DNA from: Streptomyces niveus | Lineage (GTDB): Bacteria; Actinomycetota; Actinomycetes; Streptomycetales; Streptomycetaceae | Direction of reading: 5' to 3' | Length of the DNA: 42,816 nucleotides | Assembly: GCF_001723055.1 (NCBI RefSeq) | Contig: NZ_MDCR01000131.1 | Coordinates: 1 to 42,816 of the forward strand | In this document: one piece after another, positions 1-7,407 of the stretch | Numbering within the stretch: position 1 is the stretch's first letter | How the letters are laid out: each line of letters begins with the position of its first letter | Translations under genes and position numbers: made by a program | Notes under the pieces: model-generated | Databases searched by the model: none | What the model saw: only the letters and a program-made list of their open reading frames with translations | Told to the model about the DNA's origin: nothing

Positions 1-1
1 A

Positions 2-187
2 CTCTCACGCCTCGCCGACCCCGACACCCTCCACCACACACCCATCGGCGTCCTGCGCAGCGTCCGGCGACCCGTCTACGACACCCTCATGAACGAACAA
101 CTCGACACCGCCGTCGAACAGCACGGCAAGGGCGACCTCTCACAACTCCTCGCCGGCAACGACACCTGGACAGTGGAGACTTCATGA
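2..187 (+). CDS. 2-oxoacid:ferredoxin oxidoreductase beta subunit, C-terminal fragment
   Basis: The frame is open from the left edge and ends at TGA 185-187. The visible tail (61 residues, with [20 protein letters not shown] and ending [12 protein letters not shown]) matches my recollection of actinobacterial KorB-type beta subunits. These work with an alpha subunit in CoA-dependent oxidative decarboxylation of 2-oxoglutarate or a related 2-oxoacid, passing electrons to ferredoxin. The TPP-binding part lies outside the window. The stop overlaps the ferredoxin start (ATGA), which implies coupled translation and gives the enzyme an obvious electron acceptor. This is probably flanking central metabolism rather than part of the cluster. 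Identification rests only on the tail. Confidence 0.75.
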   Translation, partial: LSRLADPDTLHHTPIGVLRSVRRPVYDTLMNEQLDTAVEQHGKGDLSQLLAGNDTWTVETS

Positions 188-504
188 CGTACGTCATCGC
201 CCAGCCCTGCGTGGATCTCAAGGACAAGGCCTGCGTCGAGGAGTGCCCTGTCGACTGCATCTACGAGGGTCCCCGCAAGATGTACATCAACCCCGACGAA
301 TGCGTGGACTGCGGCGCCTGCGAGCCCGTCTGCCCGGTCGAGGCGATCTTCTACGAGGACGCCCTGCCCGACGAGTGGTCCGGCTATCCCGCCGCCGAAC
401 GGGAGGTCTTCGCCGCGACCGGAGCGCCCGGTGGTGCGAGCGGGGCGGAACCACTGGCCCGGGACCATCCGATCGTCGAGGGAGAACCGGTCAAAGCGGG
501 CTAA
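184..504 (+). CDS. 7Fe-type ferredoxin (FdxA-like)
   Basis: This is a 106-residue soluble ferredoxin. The N-terminal half carries C9, C17, C21 and C25 (the stretch [10 protein letters not shown]), followed by [12 protein letters not shown] (C40, C43, C46, C50). In 7Fe ferredoxins C9, C17 and C50 would hold a [3Fe-4S] cluster and C21, C40, C43 and C46 a [4Fe-4S] cluster. The C-terminal half (about residues 60-106) is the variable tail usual in actinobacterial FdxA. Its ATG overlaps the stop of the KorB-like gene, so it most likely takes electrons from that oxidoreductase. It could also serve the P450 in the nearby cluster, but nothing in the sequence shows this. Confidence 0.9.
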   Translation: MTYVIAQPCVDLKDKACVEECPVDCIYEGPRKMYINPDECVDCGACEPVCPVEAIFYEDALPDEWSGYPAAEREVFAATGAPGGASGAEPLARDHPIVEGEPVKAG

Positions 505-526
505 GAGCACAGGGTTCGGGGACGCC

Positions 527-581
527 GGCAACGTGCTTCAGTGCGGCTTCCCCCGTCCTTCAGTGGAGTCGGGCAACGTGC
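527..581 (+). repeat. Spaced direct repeats upstream of the afsA-like gene
   Basis: GGCAACGTGC occurs at 527-536 and again at 572-581, 45 bp apart. CTTCAGTG follows the first copy (536-543) and recurs just before the second (558-565). They lie in the 153-bp gap between ferredoxin and the AfsA-like gene, where a promoter would be expected. They may be regulator half-sites; this is inference from position. Confidence 0.3.
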
Positions 582-657
582 ACACCGTCAGACGCACATC
601 CCCCCGCGAGCGTTTCCGCGGAGCCGCCGGACACCGCAGCAAAGGAATCCCAAACCC

Positions 658-1671
658 ATGGACACCTTTACCGCACCCTCCCCCTCCCCCTCCTTCCTCG
701 GCACGCACCATCTGGTCCACAGACCGGCCAGCCCCGAGGCCTTTCTGCTGAAGGCGACCGCCCCGACCCGGCAGAACTTCGCTTTCTCCGCCGAACTCCC
801 CGAAGAACACGGGCTGTTCCGCGACTCCGCATCGAGCTACCACGATCTGCTGTTCCCTGTGGAGTCACTGCGCCAGACCATGCTGTTCGCGGCACGCAGA
901 TACTTCAGAGTGCCGTCGAGCTGGCACCCCGTCGTGGCCTCCGGCAGCGCCGAGATCACCGATCTGGACGCTTGGCGCCGCGAGGGGAGACAGGCCGGGA
1001 TCGCTCTGGAACTCGGGGTGACACCCCTCGACATCGTGGGCGGCGTCCCGCACGGCCTGGAGTGCGAGGCCGCCGTCTCCATCGACGGCCGGCGCTGCGG
1101 CGTCGCCTCGGCCCGGCTGGCCTTCCTCGCCCAGGGCGTCTACCGCGGCCACCGCGAACTCGGGCGGCGGCAGAGCGAGGAGTCCCTGGCGGCCGGGCAC
1201 TGGGATCCGCTGTCCCCGGGCAGGCCGCTGCCCGAACAGGTGGGTCACCGGGACAGCCGTAACGTCCTGGCCGGGCTGCCCGAGCACACCGGAACGGCGG
1301 ACCATGACGAACTGACGTTCCCCATCGACGCCGGTGCCGCCGCCGAGTTGCGCTTCGAGGCCGACGCACCGGACGACGTGCCGCCGATGCTGTTCCTGGA
1401 GGTGTCGCGCCAGGTGGGGCTGCTCGCCGCCGCCGAACTGCGCGGCTTCGTTCCCTCGCACGCCGTGCTGTCCCACTGGCAGGCCTCGTTCCGCGGCTTC
1501 GCCGAGCCCGGACTGCCGCTGCACTGCACGGTGCGGGAGCGGGTGATCGGCGCGGACGGGCGGGTGCGCCGGGACGCGGCGGGCCGGCCGGTGGTGGAAC
1601 TGCGGCTGTCGTTCCTCCAGGGCAGCCGGGTCGTGGCGCGGGTCTCCGCGTCCGTGCTGCAGGACTGCTGA
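658..1671 (+). CDS. AfsA-like gamma-butyrolactone biosynthesis protein
   Basis: This 337-residue protein has the two-repeat AfsA hot-dog layout. The first repeat begins at HRPASPEAFLLKA (about residues 21-33). The second begins around DHDELTFPIDAGAAAELRF, with PPMLFLEVSRQVGLLAA as its core. AfsA-family enzymes join a beta-ketoacyl-ACP to dihydroxyacetone phosphate, the first step to A-factor-type signalling lactones that control secondary metabolism. I chose ATG 658 because AAAGGA lies at 641-646; an in-frame ATG at 541 has no such site and would add sequence unlike the family. The AfsR-like regulator follows after 5 bp. No TetR-type butyrolactone receptor gene is visible, so the receptor would have to lie elsewhere. 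The fold call is secure; the exact product is not. Confidence 0.85.
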   Translation: MDTFTAPSPSPSFLGTHHLVHRPASPEAFLLKATAPTRQNFAFSAELPEEHGLFRDSASSYHDLLFPVESLRQTMLFAARRYFRVPSSWHPVVASGSAEITDLDAWRREGRQAGIALELGVTPLDIVGGVPHGLECEAAVSIDGRRCGVASARLAFLAQGVYRGHRELGRRQSEESLAAGHWDPLSPGRPLPEQVGHRDSRNVLAGLPEHTGTADHDELTFPIDAGAAAELRFEADAPDDVPPMLFLEVSRQVGLLAAAELRGFVPSHAVLSHWQASFRGFAEPGLPLHCTVRERVIGADGRVRRDAAGRPVVELRLSFLQGSRVVARVSASVLQDC

Positions 1672-1676
1672 GCCCC

Positions 1677-4445
1677 GTGATGAGATACCGAGTACTCGGC
1701 CCCGTACGTATGACGCCTCAGACGCCGTCCGCGGCCAAGCCGCGCGCGGTCCTCGCCACCCTGTTGGTACAGAGCAACACCGTGGTGTCGACCCATACCC
1801 TGATCGACGAACTCTGGGGTGCGGAGCCACCGCGTACGGCCACCACCACCCTCCAGGTGTACGTGTCCCAACTGCGCAAGGCCCTGTTGGCGGACACCGG
1901 CGAGGCCGCGGACGTGACGGGCACGGCGCAGCCCCTGCTGACCCGGCCCCCCGGCTATCTGATGCAGCTCGCCCCGGAGGAACTGGACCTGACCGTCTTC
2001 GAGTCGCTGCGGGCCGAGGGCCGGGCCGCGTACGGCCGGCGCGAGTACGAGGCGGCCTCGCGGGCGCTGAGCCGCGCGCTCGGGCTGTGGACAGGGCCCG
2101 CGCTCTCGGGCCTACCGCACGGACCCTCGCTGGAGACCTCCGCGATCCGGCTGAACGAACTGCGCGCGGAGGTGCTGGAACAGCGGATCTCCGCCGATCT
2201 GCGGCTCGGACTGCACCAGGAACTGGTCGGCGAGCTGATGGGCCTGGCACACGAACATCCGCTGCGCGAGACGCTGCACTGCCATCTGATGGTGGCGCTC
2301 TACCGGTCCGGCAGGCAGTCCGACGCCCTCCAGGCCTACCAGCGCGCCCGGCGCTCGCTGGCCGACGAACTGGCGGTGGAGCCCGGTCCGGTGCTGACCA
2401 GACTCCACGAACGTGTCCTCGCCTCCGACCCCTCGCTGGCGCGGCACGGTGAGCCCCCGCTCCGTCTCGTTCCCGTCGGCGGATCCGGCGACCGCCCGGC
2501 CGGCGCGTCGGGCAACGGGTCCGGCAACGGGTCCGCGGGGTACGGCCGGAACACCAGGCCCACGGTGTGGCTGCCGCCCGCCGCGGCGGACTTCACCGGA
2601 CGCGAGGACCAACTGGCCGTCGGCGAGCGGCTGCTGGCGGGCGAGCTGCCCGGCCGGAACAGGGTCCTCGTGCTGTCGGGCCGGGCGGGAGCCGGAAAGA
2701 CGGCGCTGGCCGTGCGGCTCGCCCACGACGCCGCCGGCCGGTTCCCCGACGGACGAGTCATGGTGACGCTGCGGGACGCCGACGGGCGTGCCGTCGAACC
2801 GCGGACCGCCATGGCGACCCTGCTGCGGCGACTGCGCGGACCGCGGGCGACGGGGTCGGACTCGGGCCCGGAACCGCTGCCGTCGTCCAAGACGGAACTC
2901 GCGGAGCTGCTGCACGAACGCACCGAGGGCCGCGAGGTGCTCATCATCCTGGACGATGCCGTCTCGGAGGCGCAGGTGCGGCCGGTGCTGTCGGCCGTGC
3001 CCGGAAGCACGGTGATCCTGACGAGCCGTCAGGTCCTCGGCGCACTGGAGAGCGCCCGGCACCTGACCCTCGACGTGCTCTCCACACGTGAGGCCGAGGC
3101 GCTGCTCATGGCGTGCGGCGGCCCGCGGATGCGGGACGATCCGGAGGCGGCGGGAGAGATCGCCCAGCTCTGCGGCCGGCTGCCGCTGGCCCTTCGGGTG
3201 GCGGCGGCCGGACTCGCGGCCCGTCCGCACTGGACCGTCGCCGGACTCGCCCGCCGGCTGCGCGACGAGCGGACCCGGCTGGCCGCGCTCGCGCTGGGCG
3301 ATCTCGACGTACGCGGCACGCTGCTGACCGCGTACCGCGACGTGGACGAGAAGGCGAGGCGCGCCTTCCGTATCCTCGCGCTGGCCGCTCTGCCCGACTT
3401 CGCCCCCGCCACCGGGACCGCTCTGCTCGCCGTGGACCCGGTGGAGGCCGAGCGGATCACCGAACAGCTGGTGCAGGCTCATCTGCTGGAGGCACGGCGG
3501 CAGCCGGGGCGGCTGGCGCCCGTGCGCTACAGCTTCCACTCGCTGCTGCGCCCCCTGGCCCTTGAGGCGCTCGCCGAGGAGTCCCCGCAGGAAGGCCCCG
3601 CGGCCGTGGAACGGCTGTGCCGTGCCTTCCTCACCCTGGCCAGGCACGCGGACGCGCTACTGGCGCCCGGCAGAGAACGGCTCACGTACGAGGCAGAGCC
3701 GCCGTCGGCGATCTCCCCCGGCGAGGTGGTCGGCAACGCGCCGCTGCGGTGGTTCCAGGAGGAGGCCGCGAGCCTGTCGGAAGCCGTGCGGCAGGCGCAC
3801 GCGGCCGGGTTGTGGAGTCTGTGCTGCTCCCTGGCGTCGGCCACGGCCGGCTACTACGAGGCGAGCGCGCTGTGGGACGAGTGGCAGACGACGCACGATC
3901 TCGCGCTGGACGCGGCCCGCCGGTCGGGTGACGCCAAGGCGGAGGCGGTGATCCAGCGCTCCCTCGGCGACCTGGCCTGGCAGCGCCACCAGACCTCACT
4001 GGCGAGCGACCGGTACCGCCTCGCCCGGCAGCTGTTCACTCGCCAGGGTGACCGGGTGGCGGCGGGTCGCTGTCTGTCCGCCGAGGCGGACGCGCTCCTG
4101 GCCATGGGGCAGATCGCGCGGGCGGGACACGGCTACGCGCGCGCCCTGTCGGTGAGCAGGCTGGTCGACGACGCGCGTGGCTCGGCCGAGTCGCTGCGCG
4201 GGCTGGCCCTGGTGGCGCAGCGCGAGGGCCGCCACGAGGAGGCGCTGGCCCGTATGAAGGAGTGCGAGAGCGCCGCGCGCGCCGCCGGCGACCGCCGCTG
4301 GACCGAGTACGCGTCGCGCACGGGGTCCGCCCTGCGTATCGCGCTCGCGTCGGGCCGGCCGGCCGGTGCGTCCTCGATCCCGCTCGAAGTCCGCCCCGGT
4401 GTCTGGCTCTTCCTCCCGTCACGGCCGGCCCGGCGGGCGGCGTGA
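1677..4445 (+). CDS. AfsR-like SARP-NB-ARC-TPR transcriptional regulator
   Basis: This 922-residue cytoplasmic regulator has four parts. An OmpR-type winged-helix DNA-binding domain (about 1-100, with IDELWGAEPPRTATTTLQVYVSQLRKAL) is followed by a bacterial transcriptional activation domain (about 105-255). A Gly/Asn/Ser linker leads to an NB-ARC ATPase (about 300-560, P-loop GRAGAGKTAL near residue 335). The C-terminal part is helical and TPR-like (about 690-900). The family binds direct repeats in cluster promoters and activates transcription under ATP control. GTG 1677 is directly followed by ATG 1680, so the start could be either; the Shine-Dalgarno signal is weak. Only 5 bp separate it from the afsA-like gene, so the two are probably co-transcribed. 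It converges on the phosphopantetheinyl transferase gene and is a likely activator of the cluster (inference). Confidence 0.92.
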   Translation: MMRYRVLGPVRMTPQTPSAAKPRAVLATLLVQSNTVVSTHTLIDELWGAEPPRTATTTLQVYVSQLRKALLADTGEAADVTGTAQPLLTRPPGYLMQLAPEELDLTVFESLRAEGRAAYGRREYEAASRALSRALGLWTGPALSGLPHGPSLETSAIRLNELRAEVLEQRISADLRLGLHQELVGELMGLAHEHPLRETLHCHLMVALYRSGRQSDALQAYQRARRSLADELAVEPGPVLTRLHERVLASDPSLARHGEPPLRLVPVGGSGDRPAGASGNGSGNGSAGYGRNTRPTVWLPPAAADFTGREDQLAVGERLLAGELPGRNRVLVLSGRAGAGKTALAVRLAHDAAGRFPDGRVMVTLRDADGRAVEPRTAMATLLRRLRGPRATGSDSGPEPLPSSKTELAELLHERTEGREVLIILDDAVSEAQVRPVLSAVPGSTVILTSRQVLGALESARHLTLDVLSTREAEALLMACGGPRMRDDPEAAGEIAQLCGRLPLALRVAAAGLAARPHWTVAGLARRLRDERTRLAALALGDLDVRGTLLTAYRDVDEKARRAFRILALAALPDFAPATGTALLAVDPVEAERITEQLVQAHLLEARRQPGRLAPVRYSFHSLLRPLALEALAEESPQEGPAAVERLCRAFLTLARHADALLAPGRERLTYEAEPPSAISPGEVVGNAPLRWFQEEAASLSEAVRQAHAAGLWSLCCSLASATAGYYEASALWDEWQTTHDLALDAARRSGDAKAEAVIQRSLGDLAWQRHQTSLASDRYRLARQLFTRQGDRVAAGRCLSAEADALLAMGQIARAGHGYARALSVSRLVDDARGSAESLRGLALVAQREGRHEEALARMKECESAARAAGDRRWTEYASRTGSALRIALASGRPAGASSIPLEVRPGVWLFLPSRPARRAA

Positions 4446-4451
4446 GATCTC

Positions 4452-4486
4452 CCCGGTGCCGGGAGGGGTCCGACCCCGGCACCGGG
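4452..4486. terminator. Bidirectional hairpin terminator
   Basis: A perfect 12-bp stem, CCCGGTGCCGGG (4452-4463) with CCCGGCACCGGG (4475-4486), and an 11-nt loop sit between two convergent genes. There is no clear T-tract, as is common in Streptomyces. Confidence 0.75.
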
Positions 4487-4501
4487 CGAGCGATTCCGCT
4501 C

Positions 4502-5341
4502 CTACTCGCCCTGTGCCGCCAGCACGGCGTCGACGATGCCGGGGTCCAGTGCCGTGGCCGCCGCCAGGTCGGTCGTGCGTCCGAAGCCGTCGTCGCCGAC
4601 GGCGACGCCGAGGGTGTAGCGGCCGGCGTACGACAAGGTGTGGAAGCCCCACGCGCCGACCGTTCCGGGGGTGCCGTCGGGGCCCAGCACGTCCGTGGGC
4701 GGCCGGTCCGGGGTGAAGCCGAAGTCGGTGAAGCCGAGCAGCATGCCGAGACCGACGGCCTTGCTGTAGGCCTCTTTCAGGGTCCACAGGCGGAGCATGG
4801 CCGGGTTGCGCTCCGCGACCGGCATGGCCTCGATGCGCTCCGCCTCGTACGGGGTGCACATGTGCCGGACGAGACCGGTTCCGTACAGGACGCGGTCGCC
4901 GCGCTCGGCGTCGACGCCGATGGCGCCGTCGGTGGCCAGGCCGACCACCAGCAGGTCGTCGGTGTGGCTGAGGCTGATGTGCAGACCGTCGTAGCCGCGC
5001 AGACAGGGCCGGCCGCCCAGGCCGTAGCCGAGTTCGACCGCTTCGGGCCGTACGCCGAGCGCGGCCGCGGCGGCGGACTTCAGCAGGACGCGGGAGGCGG
5101 CGAACCGGGTACGGATCCGGCGGTGCGTCAGCTCCTGGTAGCGCTCCCAGTCGTGGCCCAGGAGCGCGCGCAGCCGCGCGCCCCCCTCTTCCTGTCGCAC
5201 GTCGTCCTGGCGGGCGCAGAGCACCGCGGCCCCGTGCCGGTCCAGTTCAGTGCGTACTTGGCTCCAGTCCGCCGAGGGGCCGGGGATCACGATCGGCGCC
5301 CCGAGGGTCGGGCCCCGGGTCGGGCGCCCAGGTGCCGTCAT
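4502..5341 (-). CDS. Sfp-type 4'-phosphopantetheinyl transferase
   Basis: This 279-residue enzyme would transfer phosphopantetheine from CoA to the Ser of the carrier domains in this cluster: the PKS ACP and the two discrete ACPs. The diagnostic motifs are IGVDAE (D144) and WTLKEAYSKAVG (E190, K194), the magnesium- and CoA-binding signature, with an upstream helical region FAASRVLLKSAAAAALGV. It is the last gene of the long minus-strand run. The ATG start makes it overlap the E2-like gene by 95 bp. An internal GTG around 5290 would shorten the overlap, so the true start is uncertain. Its presence suggests the cluster activates its own carrier proteins. Confidence 0.92.
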   Translation of the reverse strand: MTAPGRPTRGPTLGAPIVIPGPSADWSQVRTELDRHGAAVLCARQDDVRQEEGGARLRALLGHDWERYQELTHRRIRTRFAASRVLLKSAAAAALGVRPEAVELGYGLGGRPCLRGYDGLHISLSHTDDLLVVGLATDGAIGVDAERGDRVLYGTGLVRHMCTPYEAERIEAMPVAERNPAMLRLWTLKEAYSKAVGLGMLLGFTDFGFTPDRPPTDVLGPDGTPGTVGAWGFHTLSYAGRYTLGVAVGDDGFGRTTDLAAATALDPGIVDAVLAAQGE

Positions 5342-6101
5342 CGAAGGTCTCCATCGTGTGGTGGAGATCGGACAGCACGTCGGCCGCGGTCGCGCCGTCG
5401 ATCACCCGGTGGTCGAAGGTGAGGCCGAGCCGCATCATCGGCGCGGGCACCACGACGCCGTCGCGGACCACCGCGCGGTCCACGACGCGGCCCGCGCAGA
5501 GCGTCACGGCGGTGCCGCCCGCCGAGTGGAACCCGTCGACCTCGCGGTGGCCGAGCGAGCTGACCGAGACGGTACCGAACACTCCGGCGCGTCTGCGCGG
5601 ATCGCGCAGCGCCGCGGCGAAGGCGGCTCTGCCGAGCGGGACCGGAAGCCGGCCGAGCATCCGTACGCCCTTGAACTCGGGGAGTTCGGCGGCCTGTTCG
5701 CCGTGGTAGCGGTCGACGCGTTCCTGGATCTCACGCAGGTTCGCGCTCTCCAGGCCGGGAACGAGGGCCGAGAGCACGGTGCGCTCGCCCTCGACGGGCC
5801 GGTCCAGGGCGAGTTTGGCGGTGACACCGTCGAAGCGGACGATCCTCGGGCGTCGCAGCGGTCCGGGCCAGCCGGGGGCCATGACGGCGTTGGCCTCCGG
5901 GTGACGGTCGAGGGCGCGCCCGGCGGCGTACAGCAGATAGCTGACGACCGAGTAGCGCCGGCCGTTGTCGCGGGCGGCGGCGCGGTGCGCCTGGATCCGA
6001 GTCATGTCGACGTCGGTGTCCAGGTGCACGGGCCGCTGAGCCGCCGCCCACTCCAGGAAGTACAGGGTGTGGCGGCGGCGGCGCACGACGGTCGTGCTCA
6101 C
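5247..6101 (-). CDS. Stand-alone E2-type acyltransferase (2-oxoacid dehydrogenase catalytic domain), tetronate type
   Basis: This 284-residue protein consists only of an E2 catalytic domain. It has no lipoyl or subunit-binding domain; the sequence enters the fold at RRRHTLYFLEWAAAQRP. The active-site motif FDHRVIDGA (H231, D235) is intact. In the agglomerin and tetronomycin pathways such proteins (Agg4 and Tmn7 type) O-acetylate the hydroxymethyl group of a new tetronate, preparing elimination to an exocyclic alkene. I chose GTG 6101 because it overlaps the upstream ACP stop (GTGA); an open frame to 6227 exists but runs into the ACP gene. No partner eliminase of the Agg5/Tmn8 type was recognised. 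A role in a 2-oxoacid dehydrogenase complex is unlikely because no E1 or E3 genes are nearby. Confidence 0.82.
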   Translation of the reverse strand: MSTTVVRRRRHTLYFLEWAAAQRPVHLDTDVDMTRIQAHRAAARDNGRRYSVVSYLLYAAGRALDRHPEANAVMAPGWPGPLRRPRIVRFDGVTAKLALDRPVEGERTVLSALVPGLESANLREIQERVDRYHGEQAAELPEFKGVRMLGRLPVPLGRAAFAAALRDPRRRAGVFGTVSVSSLGHREVDGFHSAGGTAVTLCAGRVVDRAVVRDGVVVPAPMMRLGLTFDHRVIDGATAADVLSDLHHTMETFDDGTWAPDPGPDPRGADRDPRPLGGLEPSTH

Positions 6102-6370
6102 CCGGACACCGCCAGCTCGTAGATCTCCTTGAGGCTGCGGGCCACCAGGACCTTGCCGACCGGGACCTTGTGGCCGATGGCGGGTTCCAGGGCTGTCACA
6201 AGCTTGAGGAGGTACAGCGAGTCCCATTCGGGGAGTTCGTCGAAGTCGGCGGCCACCTGCTCGGGCGCGAGCGGCATCCCGATCTCGTCGTTGACGAGCC
6301 GGACGTAGTCGTCGAGCGTGAAGCCGTCCGGGGCGGGAACGGGCGCGGGGGCGGTGCTGTCGATGCTCAC
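6098..6370 (-). CDS. Discrete acyl carrier protein, likely the glyceryl carrier
   Basis: This is a 90-residue carrier protein with the phosphopantetheine site in EWDSLYLLKL (Ser51). It has an acidic first helix (LDDYVRLVNDEIGMPL) and the usual closing helix SLKEIYELAV. GTG 6370 overlaps the KAS III stop, and its own stop overlaps the E2-like start. It is thus welded between two tetronate-pathway enzymes, which makes it the natural acceptor of the glyceryl unit made by the FkbH-like protein, as in RK-682 and agglomerin biosynthesis. The assignment to glycerate rather than the fatty chain rests on this context. Confidence 0.88.
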   Translation of the reverse strand: MSIDSTAPAPVPAPDGFTLDDYVRLVNDEIGMPLAPEQVAADFDELPEWDSLYLLKLVTALEPAIGHKVPVGKVLVARSLKEIYELAVSG

Positions 6371-7407
6371 ATCTTCTCCAGTGCGAAGCCGGCCTTGATC
6401 CATTTGCTGGACTCGACGGCGACCGCGAGGGCCCGCTCGCCGCCCGACATCCGCTCCAGCAACTTCTCGATCTGCAGGAAGGGCAGGGCGTTTCCGTTGT
6501 TGCCGGTGTCCGCGACGCACGAGATGTCCGTCGCGGTCGGTACGTCGAGTTCCTCGGTGATGCGGCGGGTCATCCGGCCGGACAGCTGGGGCGGCAGCAG
6601 ATAGTCGAGCTGGTCGGCCTCCCAGTCGAGTTCCCCGAGCATCTCCCAGAGGATCTCGACCGCCATCACGGGCACGGACTCCTCGATGGCCTTGTAGTCC
6701 TCGATGAGGGCCTGCCGGTCGTCGTACCGGTCGGCGAGCCCGAACCACTCGATGACCTGGCCGGGCGCGCGGCCCAGCCCGGTGAAGCGGTTGAGTACGT
6801 GGCGCAGCGCGACGCCCTGTCCGCGCGGCTCGTCGGTGAGGACCGCCGCGCCGGCTCCGTCGCCGAACAGGACGTAGTTGACGAGGTCGCCGGGGGCGGC
6901 GCCGGACACGTCGCGCTGGAGGTCGAGGTGTTTGCTGCACACGTCGCCGCCGATGACGAGACCGGTGCGGTACTGGCCGGAGGCGATCATCGACTGGGCG
7001 ACGCCGAAGGCCTGTACGGCGCCGGCGCAACCGGACTGGAGCTGGAAGGTGGGGATCTGGTCCAGTCCGAGCTGGTCGGCGACATGGTTGACGGTGGCGG
7101 GCATCAGGGTGTCCGGGGTGGCCGTGCCGAGGACGATGAACTCGATCTCGGACGGGTCGACGCCGGGGGCGGCGAGTGCCCGCTCGGCGGCCTGCGCGCA
7201 CAGGTCGGCGAGCGACCAGCGCACCACGCCGGTGCCGAGGTCGCGGGCGAAGTACCGCGTCCTGGTGCCGATGAAGACCTCGATCCACTCCTCGTTGATG
7301 CCGAGCACCTTGGAGAGGGTGGCGTTGTCCACCGGGTCGCCGGGCAGTGCCGTGCCGACGGAGGCGAGATAGCTCGTCGGCGTCGTCCGTGTCGTCGCAG
7401 TGGTCAT
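6367..7407 (-). CDS. KAS III-like tetronate-forming condensing enzyme
   Basis: This 346-residue thiolase-fold protein has the active-site Cys in QSGCAGAVQA (Cys127) and the C-terminal domain ending in SSKWIKAGFALEKM. In tetronate pathways a KAS III relative (RkD, Agg1 or Tmn15 type) forms both the C-C and C-O bonds that join a beta-ketoacyl thioester to glyceryl-ACP. Where FabH has PHQAN with its catalytic His, this protein reads LLPPQLSGRM, so the His appears to be missing. The Asn region is kept as DTGNNGNA. This argues against a housekeeping FabH. The start ATG overlaps the PKS stop, and its stop overlaps the ACP start. The family is certain; the tetronate role is inferred from neighbours. 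Confidence 0.85.
   Translation of the reverse strand: MTTATTRTTPTSYLASVGTALPGDPVDNATLSKVLGINEEWIEVFIGTRTRYFARDLGTGVVRWSLADLCAQAAERALAAPGVDPSEIEFIVLGTATPDTLMPATVNHVADQLGLDQIPTFQLQSGCAGAVQAFGVAQSMIASGQYRTGLVIGGDVCSKHLDLQRDVSGAAPGDLVNYVLFGDGAGAAVLTDEPRGQGVALRHVLNRFTGLGRAPGQVIEWFGLADRYDDRQALIEDYKAIEESVPVMAVEILWEMLGELDWEADQLDYLLPPQLSGRMTRRITEELDVPTATDISCVADTGNNGNALPFLQIEKLLERMSGGERALAVAVESSKWIKAGFALEKM

Noticed and set aside
5247..6101. E2 subunit of a pyruvate or branched-chain dehydrogenase complex
   Set aside because: It has no lipoyl or peripheral-subunit-binding domain and no E1 or E3 genes nearby.
6367..7407. Housekeeping FabH
   Set aside because: The catalytic His block is altered, and the gene is locked between PKS and ACP genes rather than in a fatty-acid synthase operon.
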